64,000 bases of DNA from Propionivibrio limicola (lineage in GTDB: Bacteria; Pseudomonadota; Gammaproteobacteria; Burkholderiales; Rhodocyclaceae), in the NCBI RefSeq assembly GCF_009469695.1, contig NZ_SSSR01000003.1, positions 1 through 64,000 on the forward strand. The letters run 5' to 3'. This document shows, piece by piece, positions 20,855-32,379 of this stretch (within the stretch, counting starts at the first letter, position 1; the number at the start of each line of letters is the position of its first letter). Under the pieces are notes generated by a model. The model ran no database searches. It worked only from the letters and a program-made list of their open reading frames with translations, and was not told the DNA's origin. A program made the translations under genes and the position numbers.

Positions 20855-22948
20855 GTGGCTCGCAAAACCCCTATCGAGCGTTACCGTAATATCGGTATTA
20901 GTGCTCACATCGACGCTGGGAAAACTACGACGACCGAACGTATTCTTTACTATACGGGCGTTAATCATAAGATTGGTGAGGTGCACGACGGTGCGGCTAC
21001 CATGGACTGGATGGCGCAGGAGCAGGAGCGTGGTATTACCATTACTTCGGCTGCAACTACCTGCTTCTGGAAGGGCATGGATATGTCGTTCCCCGAGCAT
21101 CGATTCAATATTATCGATACTCCGGGGCACGTTGACTTCACTATTGAAGTTGAGCGCTCGATGCGGGTTCTCGACGGTGCCTGTATGGTTTACTGTGCGG
21201 TCGGTGGTGTTCAGCCGCAGTCGGAAACGGTATGGCGCCAGGCCAATAAGTACAAGGTGCCGCGTCTCGCGTTCGTGAATAAGATGGACCGCCAGGGCGC
21301 GAACTTCTTCAAGGTCGTCGAGCAGATGAAGACGCGCTTGAAGGGGAATCCCGTTCCGGTTGTGATTCCAATCGGTGCTGAGGATAGCTTCACCGGCGTC
21401 GTCGATTTGATAAAGATGAAGTCGATCATCTGGGACGAGGCCTCTCAGGGTATGAAGTTTTCCTATGAGGATATTCCCGGTAATCTGAAGGACGAGGCGC
21501 AGACTTGGCGCGAGCAGATGGTCGAGGCCGCTGCTGAAGCGTCTGAAGAGATGATGGACAAGTACCTCGAGGCGGGGGATCTGTCCGAGGAAGATATTAT
21601 TGCCGGTCTTCGTCAGCGCACCATTGCCTGCGAAATCCAGCCGATGCTGTGCGGTACGGCGTTCAAGAACAAGGGCGTGCAGCGCATGCTTGATGCCGTT
21701 ATTCAGTTTCTCCCGTCGCCGGTCGATATTCCGCCGGTTGCTGGCGAGGACGAGGATGGCAAGGAAGCGACGCGCAAGGCTGATGACAAAGAGAAGTTTT
21801 CCGCGCTTGCCTTCAAGCTGATGACTGACCCCTATGTTGGTCAGTTGACCTTTGTGCGTGTTTATTCGGGCGTGCTGAATTCCGGCGATACCATCTACAA
21901 CCCGGTCAAGGGGCGCAAGGAGCGGATCGGTCGCGTACTGCAGATGCACGCTAACAACCGCGAGGAAATCAAGGAAGTTCTTGCTGGCGATATCGCTGCG
22001 TGTGTCGGCCTTAAGGAGGTTACGACTGGCGAGACGTTGTGCGATCCGGAGTCGGTGATCACTCTAGAGCGCATGGTTTTCCCGGAGCCGGTTATCCATA
22101 TTGCCGTCGAGCCGAAGACGAAGGCTGACCAGGAAAAGATGGGTATCGCGCTAGGCCGTCTTGCCCAGGAAGATCCGTCGTTCCGCGTGCGCTCGGACGA
22201 GGAGTCGGGGCAGACGATTATCTCCGGCATGGGTGAGCTTCACCTCGAAATTATCGTTGATCGTATGAAGCGCGAGTTTGGCGTTGAGGCTAACGTCGGT
22301 GCGCCACAGGTTGCCTACCGCGAGTGCATCAAGAAGTCGGTCGAGCAGGAGGGCAAGTTCGTCAAACAGTCCGGTGGTCGTGGTCAGTTCGGTCACGTTT
22401 GGCTCAAGGTTGAACCGAACGAGCCGGGCAAGGGCTATGAGTTCGTCGATGCGATCAAGGGCGGTACTGTTCCGCGCGAATACATTCCAGCTGTTGACAA
22501 GGGCTTGCAGGACTCGATCAAGAGTGGTGTTCTGGCCGGCTTCCCGGTTGTGGATATCAAGTTCACGCTGTTCGATGGCTCGTACCATGACGTTGACTCG
22601 AACGAAAATGCTTTCCGGATGGCGGCCTCGATGGCCTTCAAGGACGGCATGAGGAAGGCGCAACCGACGTTGCTTGAGCCGATGATGGCGGTCGAGGTCG
22701 AAACGCCGGAGGAGTACATGGGTAATATCATGGGCGACCTCTCGGGACGTCGCGGTATCGTTCAGGGTATGGAAGATCTGCCGGGTAATTTGAAGGCTAT
22801 TAAGGCTGAAGTTCCTCTCGCCGAGATGTTTGGCTATTCGACAACGGTACGTTCTTTGTCGCAGGGGCGTGCTACTTACTCGATGGAATTCAAGCACTAC
22901 GCTGAGGCGCCCAAAAACGTCGCTGAAGCTGTCATCAACAAAAAGTGA
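20855..22948 (+). CDS. fusA: elongation factor G
   Basis: A 697-residue translocation GTPase. The G motifs are [21 protein letters not shown] and NKMD. Domain IV has [15 protein letters not shown], and the C-terminal part has [14 protein letters not shown]. All are intact and the length is normal. The start is GTG at 20855, preceded by GTAAGG. It lies upstream of tuf in the str operon. Confidence 0.98.
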   Translation: MARKTPIERYRNIGISAHIDAGKTTTTERILYYTGVNHKIGEVHDGAATMDWMAQEQERGITITSAATTCFWKGMDMSFPEHRFNIIDTPGHVDFTIEVERSMRVLDGACMVYCAVGGVQPQSETVWRQANKYKVPRLAFVNKMDRQGANFFKVVEQMKTRLKGNPVPVVIPIGAEDSFTGVVDLIKMKSIIWDEASQGMKFSYEDIPGNLKDEAQTWREQMVEAAAEASEEMMDKYLEAGDLSEEDIIAGLRQRTIACEIQPMLCGTAFKNKGVQRMLDAVIQFLPSPVDIPPVAGEDEDGKEATRKADDKEKFSALAFKLMTDPYVGQLTFVRVYSGVLNSGDTIYNPVKGRKERIGRVLQMHANNREEIKEVLAGDIAACVGLKEVTTGETLCDPESVITLERMVFPEPVIHIAVEPKTKADQEKMGIALGRLAQEDPSFRVRSDEESGQTIISGMGELHLEIIVDRMKREFGVEANVGAPQVAYRECIKKSVEQEGKFVKQSGGRGQFGHVWLKVEPNEPGKGYEFVDAIKGGTVPREYIPAVDKGLQDSIKSGVLAGFPVVDIKFTLFDGSYHDVDSNENAFRMAASMAFKDGMRKAQPTLLEPMMAVEVETPEEYMGNIMGDLSGRRGIVQGMEDLPGNLKAIKAEVPLAEMFGYSTTVRSLSQGRATYSMEFKHYAEAPKNVAEAVINKK

Positions 22949-22973
22949 TATTTGGTTCATAGGAAGAAATTAA

Positions 22974-24164
<1,191 letters not shown>

Positions 24165-24179
24165 TTTCTCTTTACGTGT

Positions 24180-24209
24180 AGGGGTGTGATAGCATGCCCC
24201 TCCTTTTTT
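24180..24209 (+). terminator. terminator-like hairpin after tuf copy 2
   Basis: AGGGG (24180-24184) pairs with CCCCT (24197-24201), followed by CC and six T. The stem is short, so readthrough into rpsJ is likely. Confidence 0.5.
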
Positions 24210-24246
24210 GCAGCACACAATCGTACTTTCGCTCTTTGGAATTCAA

Positions 24247-24558
24247 ATGCAAAGCCAAAAAATCCGCATCCGTCTCAAGGCATTCGACTATCGGCTGATC
24301 GATCAGTCGGCTCAAGAAATCGTCGAAACGGCTAAGCGCACCGGTGCTGTTGTTCGTGGTCCAGTGCCCCTCCCGACTCGAGTTCAGCGTTTCGACGTGC
24401 TGCGGTCGCCGCACGTCAACAAGACATCGCGCGATCAGTTCGAAATTCGGACGCACCTTCGCCTGATGGATATTGTCGATCCGACGGACAAAACGGTGGA
24501 TGCCCTCATGAAGTTGGATCTTCCCGCTGGTGTGGATGTCGAAATCAAGTTGCAGTAA
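24247..24558 (+). CDS. rpsJ: 30S ribosomal protein S10
   Basis: A 103-residue protein, exactly the E. coli length. Its extended loop reaches the 30S head; S10 (NusE) also works with NusB and NusG in antitermination. It begins [22 protein letters not shown] 24247 is chosen over the upstream 24208, which gives a non-family extension. It is the first gene of the S10 operon. Confidence 0.98.
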   Translation: MQSQKIRIRLKAFDYRLIDQSAQEIVETAKRTGAVVRGPVPLPTRVQRFDVLRSPHVNKTSRDQFEIRTHLRLMDIVDPTDKTVDALMKLDLPAGVDVEIKLQ

Positions 24559-24589
24559 GAGGGGGGGGCGGCTATAATCCGCCTCTTTT
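24550..24589 (+). promoter_or_regulatory. TATAAT box inside a GC-rich hairpin, end of rpsJ
   Basis: TTGCAG (24550-24555), a 17-base spacer and a perfect TATAAT (24573-24578) make a plausible sigma-70 promoter overlapping the rpsJ stop. The same TATAAT is the loop of a hairpin, GGCGG (24567-24571) with CCGCC (24579-24583), followed by TCTTTT. The -35 box matches the consensus at only three of six positions. Confidence 0.45.
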
Positions 24590-24592
24590 CGT

Positions 24593-24622
24593 GGTGGCGC
24601 CATGTGGTGGCCACCTTTTTTT
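24593..24622 (+). terminator. attenuator-like hairpin before rplC
   Basis: GGTGGC (24593-24598) pairs with GCCACC (24610-24615), followed by seven T. It lies between rpsJ and rplC, inside the operon, so it should act as a partial terminator or attenuator if it forms. Confidence 0.55.
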
Positions 24623-24670
24623 CCATGTAGTGCTCGCCAGCCAATCGTAGCTGGCAAGAGGAGAATAATC

Positions 24671-25312
24671 ATGACTCTAGGCCTTGTTGGGCGCAAGGTC
24701 GGCATGACGCGCATTTTTACCGATGATGGGGTTTCTGTCCCGGTAACTGTGCTCGATGTGTCGAATAACCGTATCGCCCAGATAAAAACGCCAGAAGTGG
24801 ATGGGTACGCTGCTGTTCAGGTGGCGTTTGGTACCCGTCGTGCTTCGCGCGTCAATAAGTCGTTGGCTGGCCATCTGGCTAAAGCCGGTGTCGAAGCTGG
24901 TTCGGTGATGAAGGAATTTTCGGTAGCCGAGGCTGAGCTTTCTTCGTTTAAGGCTGGCGACAGTCTTACCGTTGAGATATTTGCCGTGGGGCAAAAGGTT
25001 GATGTGACCGGGACGACCATCGGTAAGGGTTTTGCTGGCGGTATTAAACGTCATCACTTCAGTTCGCAGCGCGCTAGTCATGGTAACTCTGTCTCGCATA
25101 ACGCGCCCGGTTCGATCGGTATGAACCAGGATCCGGGGCGTGTTTTCCCGGGTAAGCGGATGGCGGGGCATCTTGGCGATGTGCAGCGTACGCAGCAGAA
25201 TCTCGAGGTGGTTCGCGTTGATGCTGTTCGTCAATTGTTGTTGGTAAAAGGCGCCGTTCCAGGATCCAAGGGGTCCGATTTGGTTGTGCGTCCTGCGGTG
25301 AAGGGGGCGTAA
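24671..25312 (+). CDS. rplC: 50S ribosomal protein L3
   Basis: A 213-residue protein whose loop reaches the peptidyl transferase centre. It starts [15 protein letters not shown] and contains [13 protein letters not shown] and [20 protein letters not shown]; the Gln in the latter is the PrmB methylation site in other bacteria. AAGAGGAG is upstream of ATG 24671. The stop overlaps the rplD start. Confidence 0.98.
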   Translation: MTLGLVGRKVGMTRIFTDDGVSVPVTVLDVSNNRIAQIKTPEVDGYAAVQVAFGTRRASRVNKSLAGHLAKAGVEAGSVMKEFSVAEAELSSFKAGDSLTVEIFAVGQKVDVTGTTIGKGFAGGIKRHHFSSQRASHGNSVSHNAPGSIGMNQDPGRVFPGKRMAGHLGDVQRTQQNLEVVRVDAVRQLLLVKGAVPGSKGSDLVVRPAVKGA

Positions 25313-25932
25313 TGGAACTCAAGCTGATTAACGAGCAGGGCCAGGAGGCGTCTCGAGTCCAGGCTTCTGATGTGTTGTTCGGGCGTGAATATAACGAAGC
25401 GCTGATTCATCAGGTGGTCGTGGCTTATCAGGCCAATGCGCGCAGCGGAAATCGCGCGCAGAAGGGGCGTGCAGAAGTTAAGCACACGACGGCTAAACCG
25501 TTTCGGCAAAAAGGCACCGGTCGTGCGCGGGCTGGTATGTCTTCCTCGCCGCTGTGGCGCGGTGGCGGTCGGGTTTTCCCGAATTCGCCCGACGAGAACT
25601 TTAGTCAAAAGCTGAACAAGAAAATGTATCGGGCCGGTATGGCTTCGATTTTGTCGCAGTTGGTTCGCGAGGATCGTTTGGCGATTGTTGAGTCGCTAAG
25701 CGTTGATGCGCCGAAAACAAAGATGTTCTCCGGCAAGCTTAAAGGTATGGGCTATGAGTCTGTGCTCGTGGTGACCGATCTTCTTGATGAGAATGTTTAT
25801 TTGGCGTCGCGTAACCTTCCGAATGTATTGGTGCTTGAGGCGAGTGAGGCTGATCCGGTGTCACTGGTTCGCTTCCCGAAAGTGCTGATGACTAAAGGCG
25901 CGCTGTCGAAGATTGAGGAGATGCTGGGATGA
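25312..25932 (+). CDS. rplD: 50S ribosomal protein L4
   Basis: A 206-residue exit-tunnel protein. The conserved loop [14 protein letters not shown], followed by [12 protein letters not shown], is clear. In E. coli L4 represses its own S10 operon at transcription and translation. Its ATG overlaps the rplC stop by one base (TAATG), so translation is coupled. Confidence 0.98.
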   Translation: MELKLINEQGQEASRVQASDVLFGREYNEALIHQVVVAYQANARSGNRAQKGRAEVKHTTAKPFRQKGTGRARAGMSSSPLWRGGGRVFPNSPDENFSQKLNKKMYRAGMASILSQLVREDRLAIVESLSVDAPKTKMFSGKLKGMGYESVLVVTDLLDENVYLASRNLPNVLVLEASEADPVSLVRFPKVLMTKGALSKIEEMLG

Positions 25933-26231
25933 GCCAACAACGTCTGATGCAAGTTTTGCTTGCGCCGCAGATTTCCGAGAAAGCCACGTTTGTTGCTGAC
26001 AAGAACCAGCAAGTGATTTTCCGTGTTTCTCCCGATGCAACGAAGCCCGAGATTAAGGCGGCGGTCGAACTGTTGTTCAAGGTTGAGGTTGAATCGGTTC
26101 AGGTCGCTAATGTGAAAGGCAAGCAGAAGCGCTTTGGTCGCTCGATGGGGCGACGTAAAGACTGGAAAAAGGCCTATGTCGGGCTGAAAGCGGGCCAGGA
26201 AATCAATTTTGTTGATGGAGGGTCTGTGTAA
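25929..26231 (+). CDS. rplW: 50S ribosomal protein L23
   Basis: A 100-residue tunnel-exit protein, the docking site for trigger factor and [23 protein letters not shown] is the family opening, and [15 protein letters not shown] follows. ATG overlaps the rplD stop by four bases (ATGA). Confidence 0.97.
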   Translation: MSQQRLMQVLLAPQISEKATFVADKNQQVIFRVSPDATKPEIKAAVELLFKVEVESVQVANVKGKQKRFGRSMGRRKDWKKAYVGLKAGQEINFVDGGSV

Positions 26232-27058
26232 TGGCGCTCATTAAGGTTAAGCCGACCTCTCCGGGGCGGCGTGCGGTCGTCAAACTGGTTAATCCGGAAC
26301 TCCATAAAGGAGCGCCGTTTGCTGGGCTCGTTGAGTCGCAGTCGAAAAAGGCTGGTCGCAACAATAACGGACATGTGACGACCCGTCATCAGGGTGGTGG
26401 GCACAAGCAGCGTTATCGTGTCGTTGATTTCAAGCGTAATAAGGATGGAATTCCCGCGAAGGTTGAGCGGCTGGAATACGATCCGAACCGTACCGCGAAT
26501 ATTGCGTTGCTTTGCTACGCAGACGGTGAGCGGCGTTACGTTATTGCGTGCAAGGGAATGGTCGTCGGCCAGCAGATCATGAGTGGCTCCGAAGCGCCGA
26601 TCAAGGCCGGTAATGCTTTGCCCATTCGTAACATTCCGGTGGGTACTACGATTCACTGTGTCGAAATGGTGCCGAATAAGGGGGCGCAGCTTGCTCGCTC
26701 AGCGGGTACGTCGGCCCAGCTTCTCGCTCGCGAGGGGGTTTACGCGCAGGTCAGATTGCGGTCTGGTGAAATTCGCCGGGTTCACGTCGAGTGTCGGGCG
26801 ACGATCGGTGAAGTCGGCAATGAAGAGCACAGTCTTCGCTCGATCGGCAAGGCTGGTGCGATGCGCTGGCGTGGTGTTCGGCCGACTGTTCGGGGTGTTG
26901 TCATGAACCCGGTTGATCACCCTCACGGCGGTGGTGAAGGTCGTACTGCGGCTGGTATGGCACCGGTTACTCCGTGGGGTATTAAGACCAAGGGTTTCCG
27001 GACTCGCAGCAACAAGCGCACGAATTCCATGATCGTGCAGCGTCGTCATAAACGGTAA
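26231..27058 (+). CDS. rplB: 50S ribosomal protein L2
   Basis: A 275-residue protein, one of the most conserved rRNA-binding proteins, needed for subunit joining. [12 protein letters not shown] and the C-terminal [14 protein letters not shown] are intact; the latter carries the His linked to peptidyl transferase structure. Its ATG overlaps the rplW stop. Confidence 0.98.
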   Translation: MALIKVKPTSPGRRAVVKLVNPELHKGAPFAGLVESQSKKAGRNNNGHVTTRHQGGGHKQRYRVVDFKRNKDGIPAKVERLEYDPNRTANIALLCYADGERRYVIACKGMVVGQQIMSGSEAPIKAGNALPIRNIPVGTTIHCVEMVPNKGAQLARSAGTSAQLLAREGVYAQVRLRSGEIRRVHVECRATIGEVGNEEHSLRSIGKAGAMRWRGVRPTVRGVVMNPVDHPHGGGEGRTAAGMAPVTPWGIKTKGFRTRSNKRTNSMIVQRRHKR

Positions 27059-27071
27059 GGGGTAGAGAACT

Positions 27072-27347
27072 ATGGGACGTTCTGTTAAAAAGGGCCCGTT
27101 CGTCGATGCCCATTTGCTGAAAAAAGTTGAGGCAGTGCGCGCCACGAGCGACAAACGACCAATCAAGACGTGGTCGCGGCGTTCAACCGTTCTGCCTGAT
27201 TTTGTCGGGCTGACTATCGCCGTTCATAACGGTAAGCAGCATATTCCTGTGTATGTCACCGAAAACATGGTTGGCCACAAGCTTGGCGAGTTTTCTCTGA
27301 CCCGCACGTTCAAAGGGCACACTGCCGGCAAAAAGGCGAAGAAGTAA
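27072..27347 (+). CDS. rpsS: 30S ribosomal protein S19
   Basis: A 91-residue small-subunit head protein that pairs with S13. It starts [19 protein letters not shown], and [16 protein letters not shown] is present. It lies 13 bases after rplB. Confidence 0.97.
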   Translation: MGRSVKKGPFVDAHLLKKVEAVRATSDKRPIKTWSRRSTVLPDFVGLTIAVHNGKQHIPVYVTENMVGHKLGEFSLTRTFKGHTAGKKAKK

Positions 27348-27357
27348 AGGAATGGGT

Positions 27358-27687
27358 ATGGAAACGCGTGCAATTTTGCGCGGTGTTCGGCTGTCCGACC
27401 AAAAAGGTCGTTTGGTTGCCGATCTAATCCGCGGTAAGAAAGTTGACCAGGCTCTCAATATCCTGGAGTTTTGCCCGAAAAAAGGGGCCGGCATCATCAA
27501 GAAAGTTTTGGAGTCTGCGATTGCAAACGCCGAACACAACGATGGCGCGGACATTGATGAGTTGAAGGTCAAGACAATTTACGTCGAGAAGGGCGTAATG
27601 CTGAAGCGGTTTACCGCTCGAGCCAAAGGGCGTGGCAACCGGATCGTGAAGCCCACATGCCACATTTTTCTGACCGTCGGAAACTGA
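27358..27687 (+). CDS. rplV: 50S ribosomal protein L22
   Basis: A 109-residue protein lining the exit tunnel with a long beta hairpin (a known site of macrolide resistance changes in other species). It begins [21 protein letters not shown] second ATG exists at 27352, but AAAGG at 27346-27350 is spaced correctly only for the ATG at 27358. Confidence 0.95.
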   Translation: METRAILRGVRLSDQKGRLVADLIRGKKVDQALNILEFCPKKGAGIIKKVLESAIANAEHNDGADIDELKVKTIYVEKGVMLKRFTARAKGRGNRIVKPTCHIFLTVGN

Positions 27688-27696
27688 GGTAACCTA

Positions 27697-28491
27697 ATGG
27701 GACAAAAAATTAATCCGACCGGCTTTCGGCTGTCAGTTACCCGCGACTGGTCGTCAAGGTGGTATGCGGATAGTAAGAAATTCGCGGGTATGCTCGCGGA
27801 AGATGTGAAGGTTCGCGAATTCCTTAAGGCAAAGCTCAAGCATGCCTCCGTTGGTCGCGTTCTTATTGAACGTCCAGCGAAGAATGCGCGGGTTACGGTT
27901 TTCTCTGCCCGTCCCGGGGTTGTTATCGGGAAAAAGGGCGAGGAAATTGACCATCTACGCGCTTCGTTGCAGAAGATCATGGGCGTGCCCGTTCATGTCA
28001 GCATTGAAGAAATCCGCAAGCCGGAGCTTGATGCTCAACTGATCGCGGATTCGATCACGCAGCAGCTCGAGAAGCGAATCATGTTCCGGCGCGCAATGAA
28101 GCGTGCTATGCAAAACGCCATGCGTCTCGGTGCTCAAGGTATCAAGATCATGAGTTCCGGCCGTCTTAACGGGGCGGAAATCGCCCGCCGTGAATGGTAT
28201 CGCGAGGGGCGTGTGCCGCTCCACACTCTGCGCGCCGATATTGATTACGCAACTTCCGAGGCGCTGACCACTTACGGCATCATCGGCGTGAAGGTTTGGG
28301 TATTCAAGGGCGAGGTTCTAAATCGTAACGAACAGGTAAATGTCGAGGCTGACGCTTCTGTTGGTGACGAGCAGGCGCGTAAGCCACGTCGCGCTCCCAA
28401 GCCTAAGGGTGAAGTTGGGACGGATTCGGAGAACAAGGCGCCAGTGAAACGAGTTAGAAAGGCAGGAGCGACTGATGCTGCAACCAACTAG
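27697..28491 (+). CDS. rpsC: 30S ribosomal protein S3
   Basis: A 264-residue protein at the mRNA entry site, with KH domain ([14 protein letters not shown]) and C-terminal domain ([17 protein letters not shown]). It is about 30 residues longer than E. coli S3 because of a basic Lys/Pro/Ala-rich tail. That tail overlaps the rplP start by 17 bases, which couples the two genes. Confidence 0.98.
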   Translation: MGQKINPTGFRLSVTRDWSSRWYADSKKFAGMLAEDVKVREFLKAKLKHASVGRVLIERPAKNARVTVFSARPGVVIGKKGEEIDHLRASLQKIMGVPVHVSIEEIRKPELDAQLIADSITQQLEKRIMFRRAMKRAMQNAMRLGAQGIKIMSSGRLNGAEIARREWYREGRVPLHTLRADIDYATSEALTTYGIIGVKVWVFKGEVLNRNEQVNVEADASVGDEQARKPRRAPKPKGEVGTDSENKAPVKRVRKAGATDAATN

Positions 28492-28888
28492 AAGGAAATA
28501 CCGGAAAGAGCAAAAGGGCCGGAATGCTGGGCTGGCGACTCGTGGCGTCAAGGTTAGCTTCGGCGAATTCGGACTGAAAGCCATTGGTCGGGGCCGTCTG
28601 ACTGCAAGGCAAATCGAGGCGGCGCGTCGCGCGATGACGCGCCACATTAAGCGGGGTGGGCGGATCTGGATTCGCGTCTTCCCGGATAAGCCGATTTCCA
28701 AGAAGCCTGCTGAAGTTCGAATGGGTAACGGCAAAGGAAATCCGGAGTATTACGTTGCCGAAATTCAGCCGGGTAAGGTCTTGTATGAGATGGATGGAGT
28801 TGCTGAGTCGCTTGCGCGTGAAGCGTTCGCACTGGCCGCGGCGAAGCTGCCGATTCCGACGACTTTCGTGACGCGAATGGTGGGGTAA
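28475..28888 (+). CDS. rplP: 50S ribosomal protein L16
   Basis: A 137-residue protein near the A site of the large subunit. It starts [16 protein letters not shown] and contains [20 protein letters not shown]. The start lies inside rpsC. The length is normal. Confidence 0.98.
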   Translation: MLQPTRRKYRKEQKGRNAGLATRGVKVSFGEFGLKAIGRGRLTARQIEAARRAMTRHIKRGGRIWIRVFPDKPISKKPAEVRMGNGKGNPEYYVAEIQPGKVLYEMDGVAESLAREAFALAAAKLPIPTTFVTRMVG

Positions 28889-28890
28889 AG

Positions 28891-29085
28891 ATGAAAGCCA
28901 TTGAACTTAGAAATAAAAGCGTTGACGAGTTGAATAAGGAACTGTTGGAGTTGTTGAAGGCGCAGTTCGGCTTGCGCATGCAGCACGCAACGCAACAACT
29001 CGGCAATCACAGTCAGATTGGAAAGGTGCGACGGGATATTGCGCGTGTTCGTACCATACTTCGGGAAAAGGTGGTGCAGCAATGA
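28891..29085 (+). CDS. rpmC: 50S ribosomal protein L29
   Basis: A 64-residue two-helix protein at the tunnel exit next to L23. [20 protein letters not shown] is the family opening and [16 protein letters not shown] the second helix. It starts two bases after rplP and overlaps rpsQ by four. Confidence 0.96.
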   Translation: MKAIELRNKSVDELNKELLELLKAQFGLRMQHATQQLGNHSQIGKVRRDIARVRTILREKVVQQ

Positions 29086-29345
29086 GCGAGGCGACTAGCA
29101 AGCGTACTCTCATCGGCCGGGTTGTTAGCGACAAGATGGACAAGACGGTTACGGTCTTGGTTGAGCGTCGAGTCAAGCATCCGAAGTACAACAAGATCAT
29201 CGTGCGCTCCAGCAAGTATCATGCGCATAACGAAGCAAACGAGGCGAAAGCTGGTGATCTTGTAGAAATTCAAGAAAGCCGCCCGATGTCGAAAACAAAG
29301 GCATGGGTAGTTAGCAAGCTGCTCGAAAAAGCAGTCGCTATTTAA
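29082..29345 (+). CDS. rpsQ: 30S ribosomal protein S17
   Basis: An 87-residue primary 16S rRNA-binding protein. [20 protein letters not shown] and [14 protein letters not shown] are characteristic. It is the last gene of the S10 operon; ATG overlaps the rpmC stop. Confidence 0.97.
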   Translation: MSEATSKRTLIGRVVSDKMDKTVTVLVERRVKHPKYNKIIVRSSKYHAHNEANEAKAGDLVEIQESRPMSKTKAWVVSKLLEKAVAI

Positions 29346-29347
29346 TC

Positions 29348-29386
29348 TTGCGTTTTATAAAAAGGAGGATATAATCCTCCTTTTTT
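29348..29386 (+). terminator. S10-operon terminator with a TATAAT in its loop
   Basis: AGGAGGA (29363-29369) pairs with TCCTCCT (29375-29381), extended by A and T runs on both sides (29359-29386), so it can terminate on either strand. Bases 29370-29375 read TATAAT. TTGCGT (29348-29353) lies 16 bases upstream of it, so the same DNA could be a promoter for the spc operon. Confidence 0.7.
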
Positions 29387-29391
29387 CGCTG

Positions 29392-29420
29392 CCGCATCCG
29401 TCAGGGTTGCGGTTTCTTTT
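29392..29420 (+). other. second hairpin in the rplN leader
   Basis: CCGCA..CC (29392-29399) can pair with GG..TGCGG (29404-29412), followed by TTTCTTTT. It is part of the 85-base leader before rplN, after the operon boundary. It may be a weak attenuator. Confidence 0.35.
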
Positions 29421-29471
29421 CCCGTACGGGATCCAAGACTGACCGCGTAGCGGGATAAGTTGGAGATATAG

Positions 29472-29840
29472 ATGATTCAGATGCAAACTGTTCTGGATGT
29501 GGCCGATAACACGGGCGCACGTTCAGTTATGTGTATTAAGGTCCTGGGTGGCTCGAAGCGTCGTTATGCGACTGTTGGCGATGTTATCAAGGTGAGTATC
29601 AAGGATGCTGCTCCTCGCGGCCGAGTGAAAAAGGGTGATGTGTATAATGCTGTTGTCGTTCGTACGGCAAAAGGCGTTCGCCGTCCCGATGGCTCCTTGG
29701 TTAAGTTCGATGGGAATGCCGCGGTGCTTCTCAATAACAAGCTTGAACCGATTGGTACCCGTATCTTTGGGCCGGTTACCCGTGAGCTGCGTAGTGAGCG
29801 CTTCATGAAAATCGTGTCTCTGGCACCGGAAGTGTTGTAA
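29472..29840 (+). CDS. rplN: 50S ribosomal protein L14
   Basis: A 122-residue protein of the subunit interface, binding partner of RsfS. It begins [20 protein letters not shown] and ends with [20 protein letters not shown]. It is the first gene of the spc operon. TTGGAGAT is the ribosome binding site. Confidence 0.98.
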   Translation: MIQMQTVLDVADNTGARSVMCIKVLGGSKRRYATVGDVIKVSIKDAAPRGRVKKGDVYNAVVVRTAKGVRRPDGSLVKFDGNAAVLLNNKLEPIGTRIFGPVTRELRSERFMKIVSLAPEVL

Positions 29841-29849
29841 GGGGCTGCT

Positions 29850-30167
29850 ATGGAAAAGATTCGTAAGGGTGACGAGATCGTCGTGATTGCCGGTAAGGAT
29901 AAGGGCAAGCGCGGGACGGTTGTTGCACGGGTTGGTCTCGATAAGGTTGTCGTGGACGGTGTTGCGCGCGCCAAAAAGCATGTGAAGCCCAATCCGGTTA
30001 AAGGGGTTGTGGGTGGTGTTGTTGAAAAAGACATGCCGATCCATGTTTCAAATGTGGCGCTCTTTAACCCGGCAACGCAAAAGGCTGATCGCGTTGGTTT
30101 CAAGGTGCTTGAGGATGGGCAGAAAGTCCGGTTTTTCAAGTCAAATGGCGAAATGATCGGGGCGTGA
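29850..30167 (+). CDS. rplX: 50S ribosomal protein L24
   Basis: A 105-residue assembly initiator of the large subunit. The KOW segment [20 protein letters not shown] is near the start. It lies 9 bases after rplN. Confidence 0.97.
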   Translation: MEKIRKGDEIVVIAGKDKGKRGTVVARVGLDKVVVDGVARAKKHVKPNPVKGVVGGVVEKDMPIHVSNVALFNPATQKADRVGFKVLEDGQKVRFFKSNGEMIGA

Positions 30168-30177
30168 GGGGATCCAT

Positions 30178-30717
30178 ATGGCACGTTTGTTTGAGTTTTA
30201 TAAGAATTCTGTAGTGCAAGAGCTGGCGCAAAAGTTCGGCTACAAGTCCGCGATGCAAGTTCCTCGTATCACAAAAATCACTCTGAATATGGGTGTTGGC
30301 GAGGCGGTTTCCGATAAGAAGGTTTTGGAAAATGCCGTCGGAGATATGACCAAGATTGCTGGTCAAAAGCCGGTTGTTACGAAGGCTAGAAAGTCTATCG
30401 CTGGTTTCAAGATTCGTGATGGGTATCCGATCGGTTGTATGGTTACGCTTCGGGGTCCTCGCATGTATGAATTTCTTGATCGTTTGGTTTCTGTTGCGCT
30501 GCCACGCGTTCGGGATTTTCGTGGTATTTCCGGAAAAGGTTTTGACGGTCGCGGAAACTACAACATGGGTGTCAGGGAGCAGATTATTTTCCCTGAAATC
30601 GAATACGACAAGATCGATGCTTTGCGTGGTATGAATATTAGTGTCACTACCACGGCGAAGACCGATGATGAGGCGCGCGCGTTGCTTGCGGCCTTTAAAT
30701 TCCCTTTCAAGAACTGA
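30178..30717 (+). CDS. rplE: 50S ribosomal protein L5
   Basis: A 179-residue 5S rRNA-binding protein of the central protuberance. [20 protein letters not shown] and [20 protein letters not shown] are diagnostic. The length equals that of E. coli L5. Confidence 0.98.
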   Translation: MARLFEFYKNSVVQELAQKFGYKSAMQVPRITKITLNMGVGEAVSDKKVLENAVGDMTKIAGQKPVVTKARKSIAGFKIRDGYPIGCMVTLRGPRMYEFLDRLVSVALPRVRDFRGISGKGFDGRGNYNMGVREQIIFPEIEYDKIDALRGMNISVTTTAKTDDEARALLAAFKFPFKN

Positions 30718-30724
30718 GGCGAAC

Positions 30725-31030
30725 ATGGCGAAACTTGCATTAATCAACCGCGATGAGAAGCGGCGCAAGATGGTCGAAAAATACGCCGCTAAGCGTGCCG
30801 AGTTGCAGACTGTGATTGATGATGTGTCCCTTAGTGAAGAAGAGCGCTATGAGGCGCGTCTGAAGCTTCAGGGGTTGCCGCGGAATTCGAGTCCAGTGCG
30901 CCTTCGCAATCGTTGTAAGTTGACTGGGCGTCCGCGTGGTGTTTATCGTAAATTCGGGTTGGGTCGTAGCAAATTGCGTGATTTCGTTATGCGTGGCGAA
31001 GTCCCTGGTATGACCAAGGCTAGCTGGTAA
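30725..31030 (+). CDS. rpsN: 30S ribosomal protein S14
   Basis: A 101-residue S14 of the long, zinc-free type (no CxxC pairs). [20 protein letters not shown] is the conserved C-terminal block. ATG 30725 lies 7 bases after rplE; the longer upstream frame lies inside rplE and is not used. Confidence 0.97.
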   Translation: MAKLALINRDEKRRKMVEKYAAKRAELQTVIDDVSLSEEERYEARLKLQGLPRNSSPVRLRNRCKLTGRPRGVYRKFGLGRSKLRDFVMRGEVPGMTKASW

Positions 31031-31045
31031 GCGGGAGAGAACGAT

Positions 31046-31441
31046 ATGAGTATGAGCGATCCGATCGGCGATATGCTGACGCGTATTCGCAACGCGCAAG
31101 CGGCGAATAAAGAGGCGGTGGAAATGCCTTCGTCGAAGGTAAAAGTGGCGATTGCCAAGGTCCTGAAGGATGAGGGCTATATAGAAGAGTTTGTTGTGCG
31201 CGAAGTTGTCGGTAAGGCGACGTTGGAAATTGGTCTGAAGTATTACGCCGGTCGTCCCGTTATCGAGCGGATTGATCGGGTTTCAAAGCCTGGTCTGCGT
31301 ATTTACAAAGGGGCGAATGATATTCCCCGTGTTATGAATGGCTTGGGAGTGGCGATTGTGTCTACCCCCAAGGGGGTTATGACGGACCGCAAAGCTCGCG
31401 CCAGCAATACCGGTGGCGAAGTTCTTTGTATCGTCGCGTAA
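31046..31441 (+). CDS. rpsH: 30S ribosomal protein S8
   Basis: A 131-residue 16S rRNA-binding protein. It starts [18 protein letters not shown] and ends in the conserved [10 protein letters not shown]. In E. coli S8 represses the spc operon by binding near the rplE start. A second ATG (31052) is possible. Confidence 0.97.
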   Translation: MSMSDPIGDMLTRIRNAQAANKEAVEMPSSKVKVAIAKVLKDEGYIEEFVVREVVGKATLEIGLKYYAGRPVIERIDRVSKPGLRIYKGANDIPRVMNGLGVAIVSTPKGVMTDRKARASNTGGEVLCIVA

Positions 31442-31450
31442 GGGGGGAGT

Positions 31451-31984
31451 ATGTCACGCGTCGCTAAGAATCCGATCGTGCTTCCGCAAGGAGTGGATGT
31501 TGCGGTCAGTGTCAGTGAAATTGTCGTAAAGGGGCCCTTGGGTGCCATCTCGATGGCAGCAAACCCAGCCGTTGAAGTGCAAAAGGCTGAAGGTGTTTTG
31601 TTGTGCAAGCCGGTGGAGGGTGCTCAGAATGCCAATGCGCTTTCCGGTACTGTTCGCGCGATTGTCGCCAACATGGTCGCCGGGGTCAGCAAGGGCTTTG
31701 AGAAGAAGCTGTCGCTGGTTGGTGTTGGGTATCGTGCGCAAGCACAGGGTGATGTTCTGAATCTCTCGCTCGGTTTTTCCCATCCTGTTGCCCATAAGAT
31801 GCCTGCCGGTGTCAAGTGCGAGACTCCTTCGCAGACAGAGATCGTTATCAAAGGTGTCGACAAGCAGCGCGTCGGGCAAGTGGCTGCGGAGATTCGCGCC
31901 TATCGCAAGCCTGAGCCATACAAAGGCAAGGGTGTCCGTTATGTCGATGAAGTAGTCGTCATCAAAGAAACGAAAAAGAAGTAA
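31451..31984 (+). CDS. rplF: 50S ribosomal protein L6
   Basis: A 177-residue protein near the sarcin-ricin loop, in two similar domains. [16 protein letters not shown] is the family opening and [16 protein letters not shown] the C-terminal signature. The length equals that of E. coli L6. Confidence 0.98.
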   Translation: MSRVAKNPIVLPQGVDVAVSVSEIVVKGPLGAISMAANPAVEVQKAEGVLLCKPVEGAQNANALSGTVRAIVANMVAGVSKGFEKKLSLVGVGYRAQAQGDVLNLSLGFSHPVAHKMPAGVKCETPSQTEIVIKGVDKQRVGQVAAEIRAYRKPEPYKGKGVRYVDEVVVIKETKKK

Positions 31985-31994
31985 AGGGACATAA

Positions 31995-32351
31995 ATGATT
32001 GACAAGAACACGGCGCGTCTGCGCAGAGCGCGTAAAACCCGGCTCAAGATCGCGGAGCTGAAATCACTGCGCTTGTCTGTATTTCGTACTAACTGTCATA
32101 TCTATGCCCAGATCTTTACGGCATGTGGTTCAAAAGTTCTCGCCGCAGCGTCGTCGCTTGAGCCTGATGTTCGCAAAGATGTTGCGAACGGTGGGAATGT
32201 GGCGGCTGCCGTCGTTATCGGCAAGTTGATTGCCGAGCGCGCTAAGCAGGCCGGCGTCGAGCAAGTGGCATTTGATCGCAGTGGGTTTCAGTATCACGGG
32301 CGCGTCAAGGCGCTTGCGGAAGCGGCTCGCGAAGCTGGTCTGAAGTTCTGA
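31995..32351 (+). CDS. rplR: 50S ribosomal protein L18
   Basis: A 118-residue 5S rRNA-binding protein. [16 protein letters not shown] and [20 protein letters not shown] are conserved. It lies between L6 and S5, as usual. Confidence 0.97.
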   Translation: MIDKNTARLRRARKTRLKIAELKSLRLSVFRTNCHIYAQIFTACGSKVLAAASSLEPDVRKDVANGGNVAAAVVIGKLIAERAKQAGVEQVAFDRSGFQYHGRVKALAEAAREAGLKF

Positions 32352-32379
32352 CGGATCGTGATAAGGATCGGAGTTAGTA

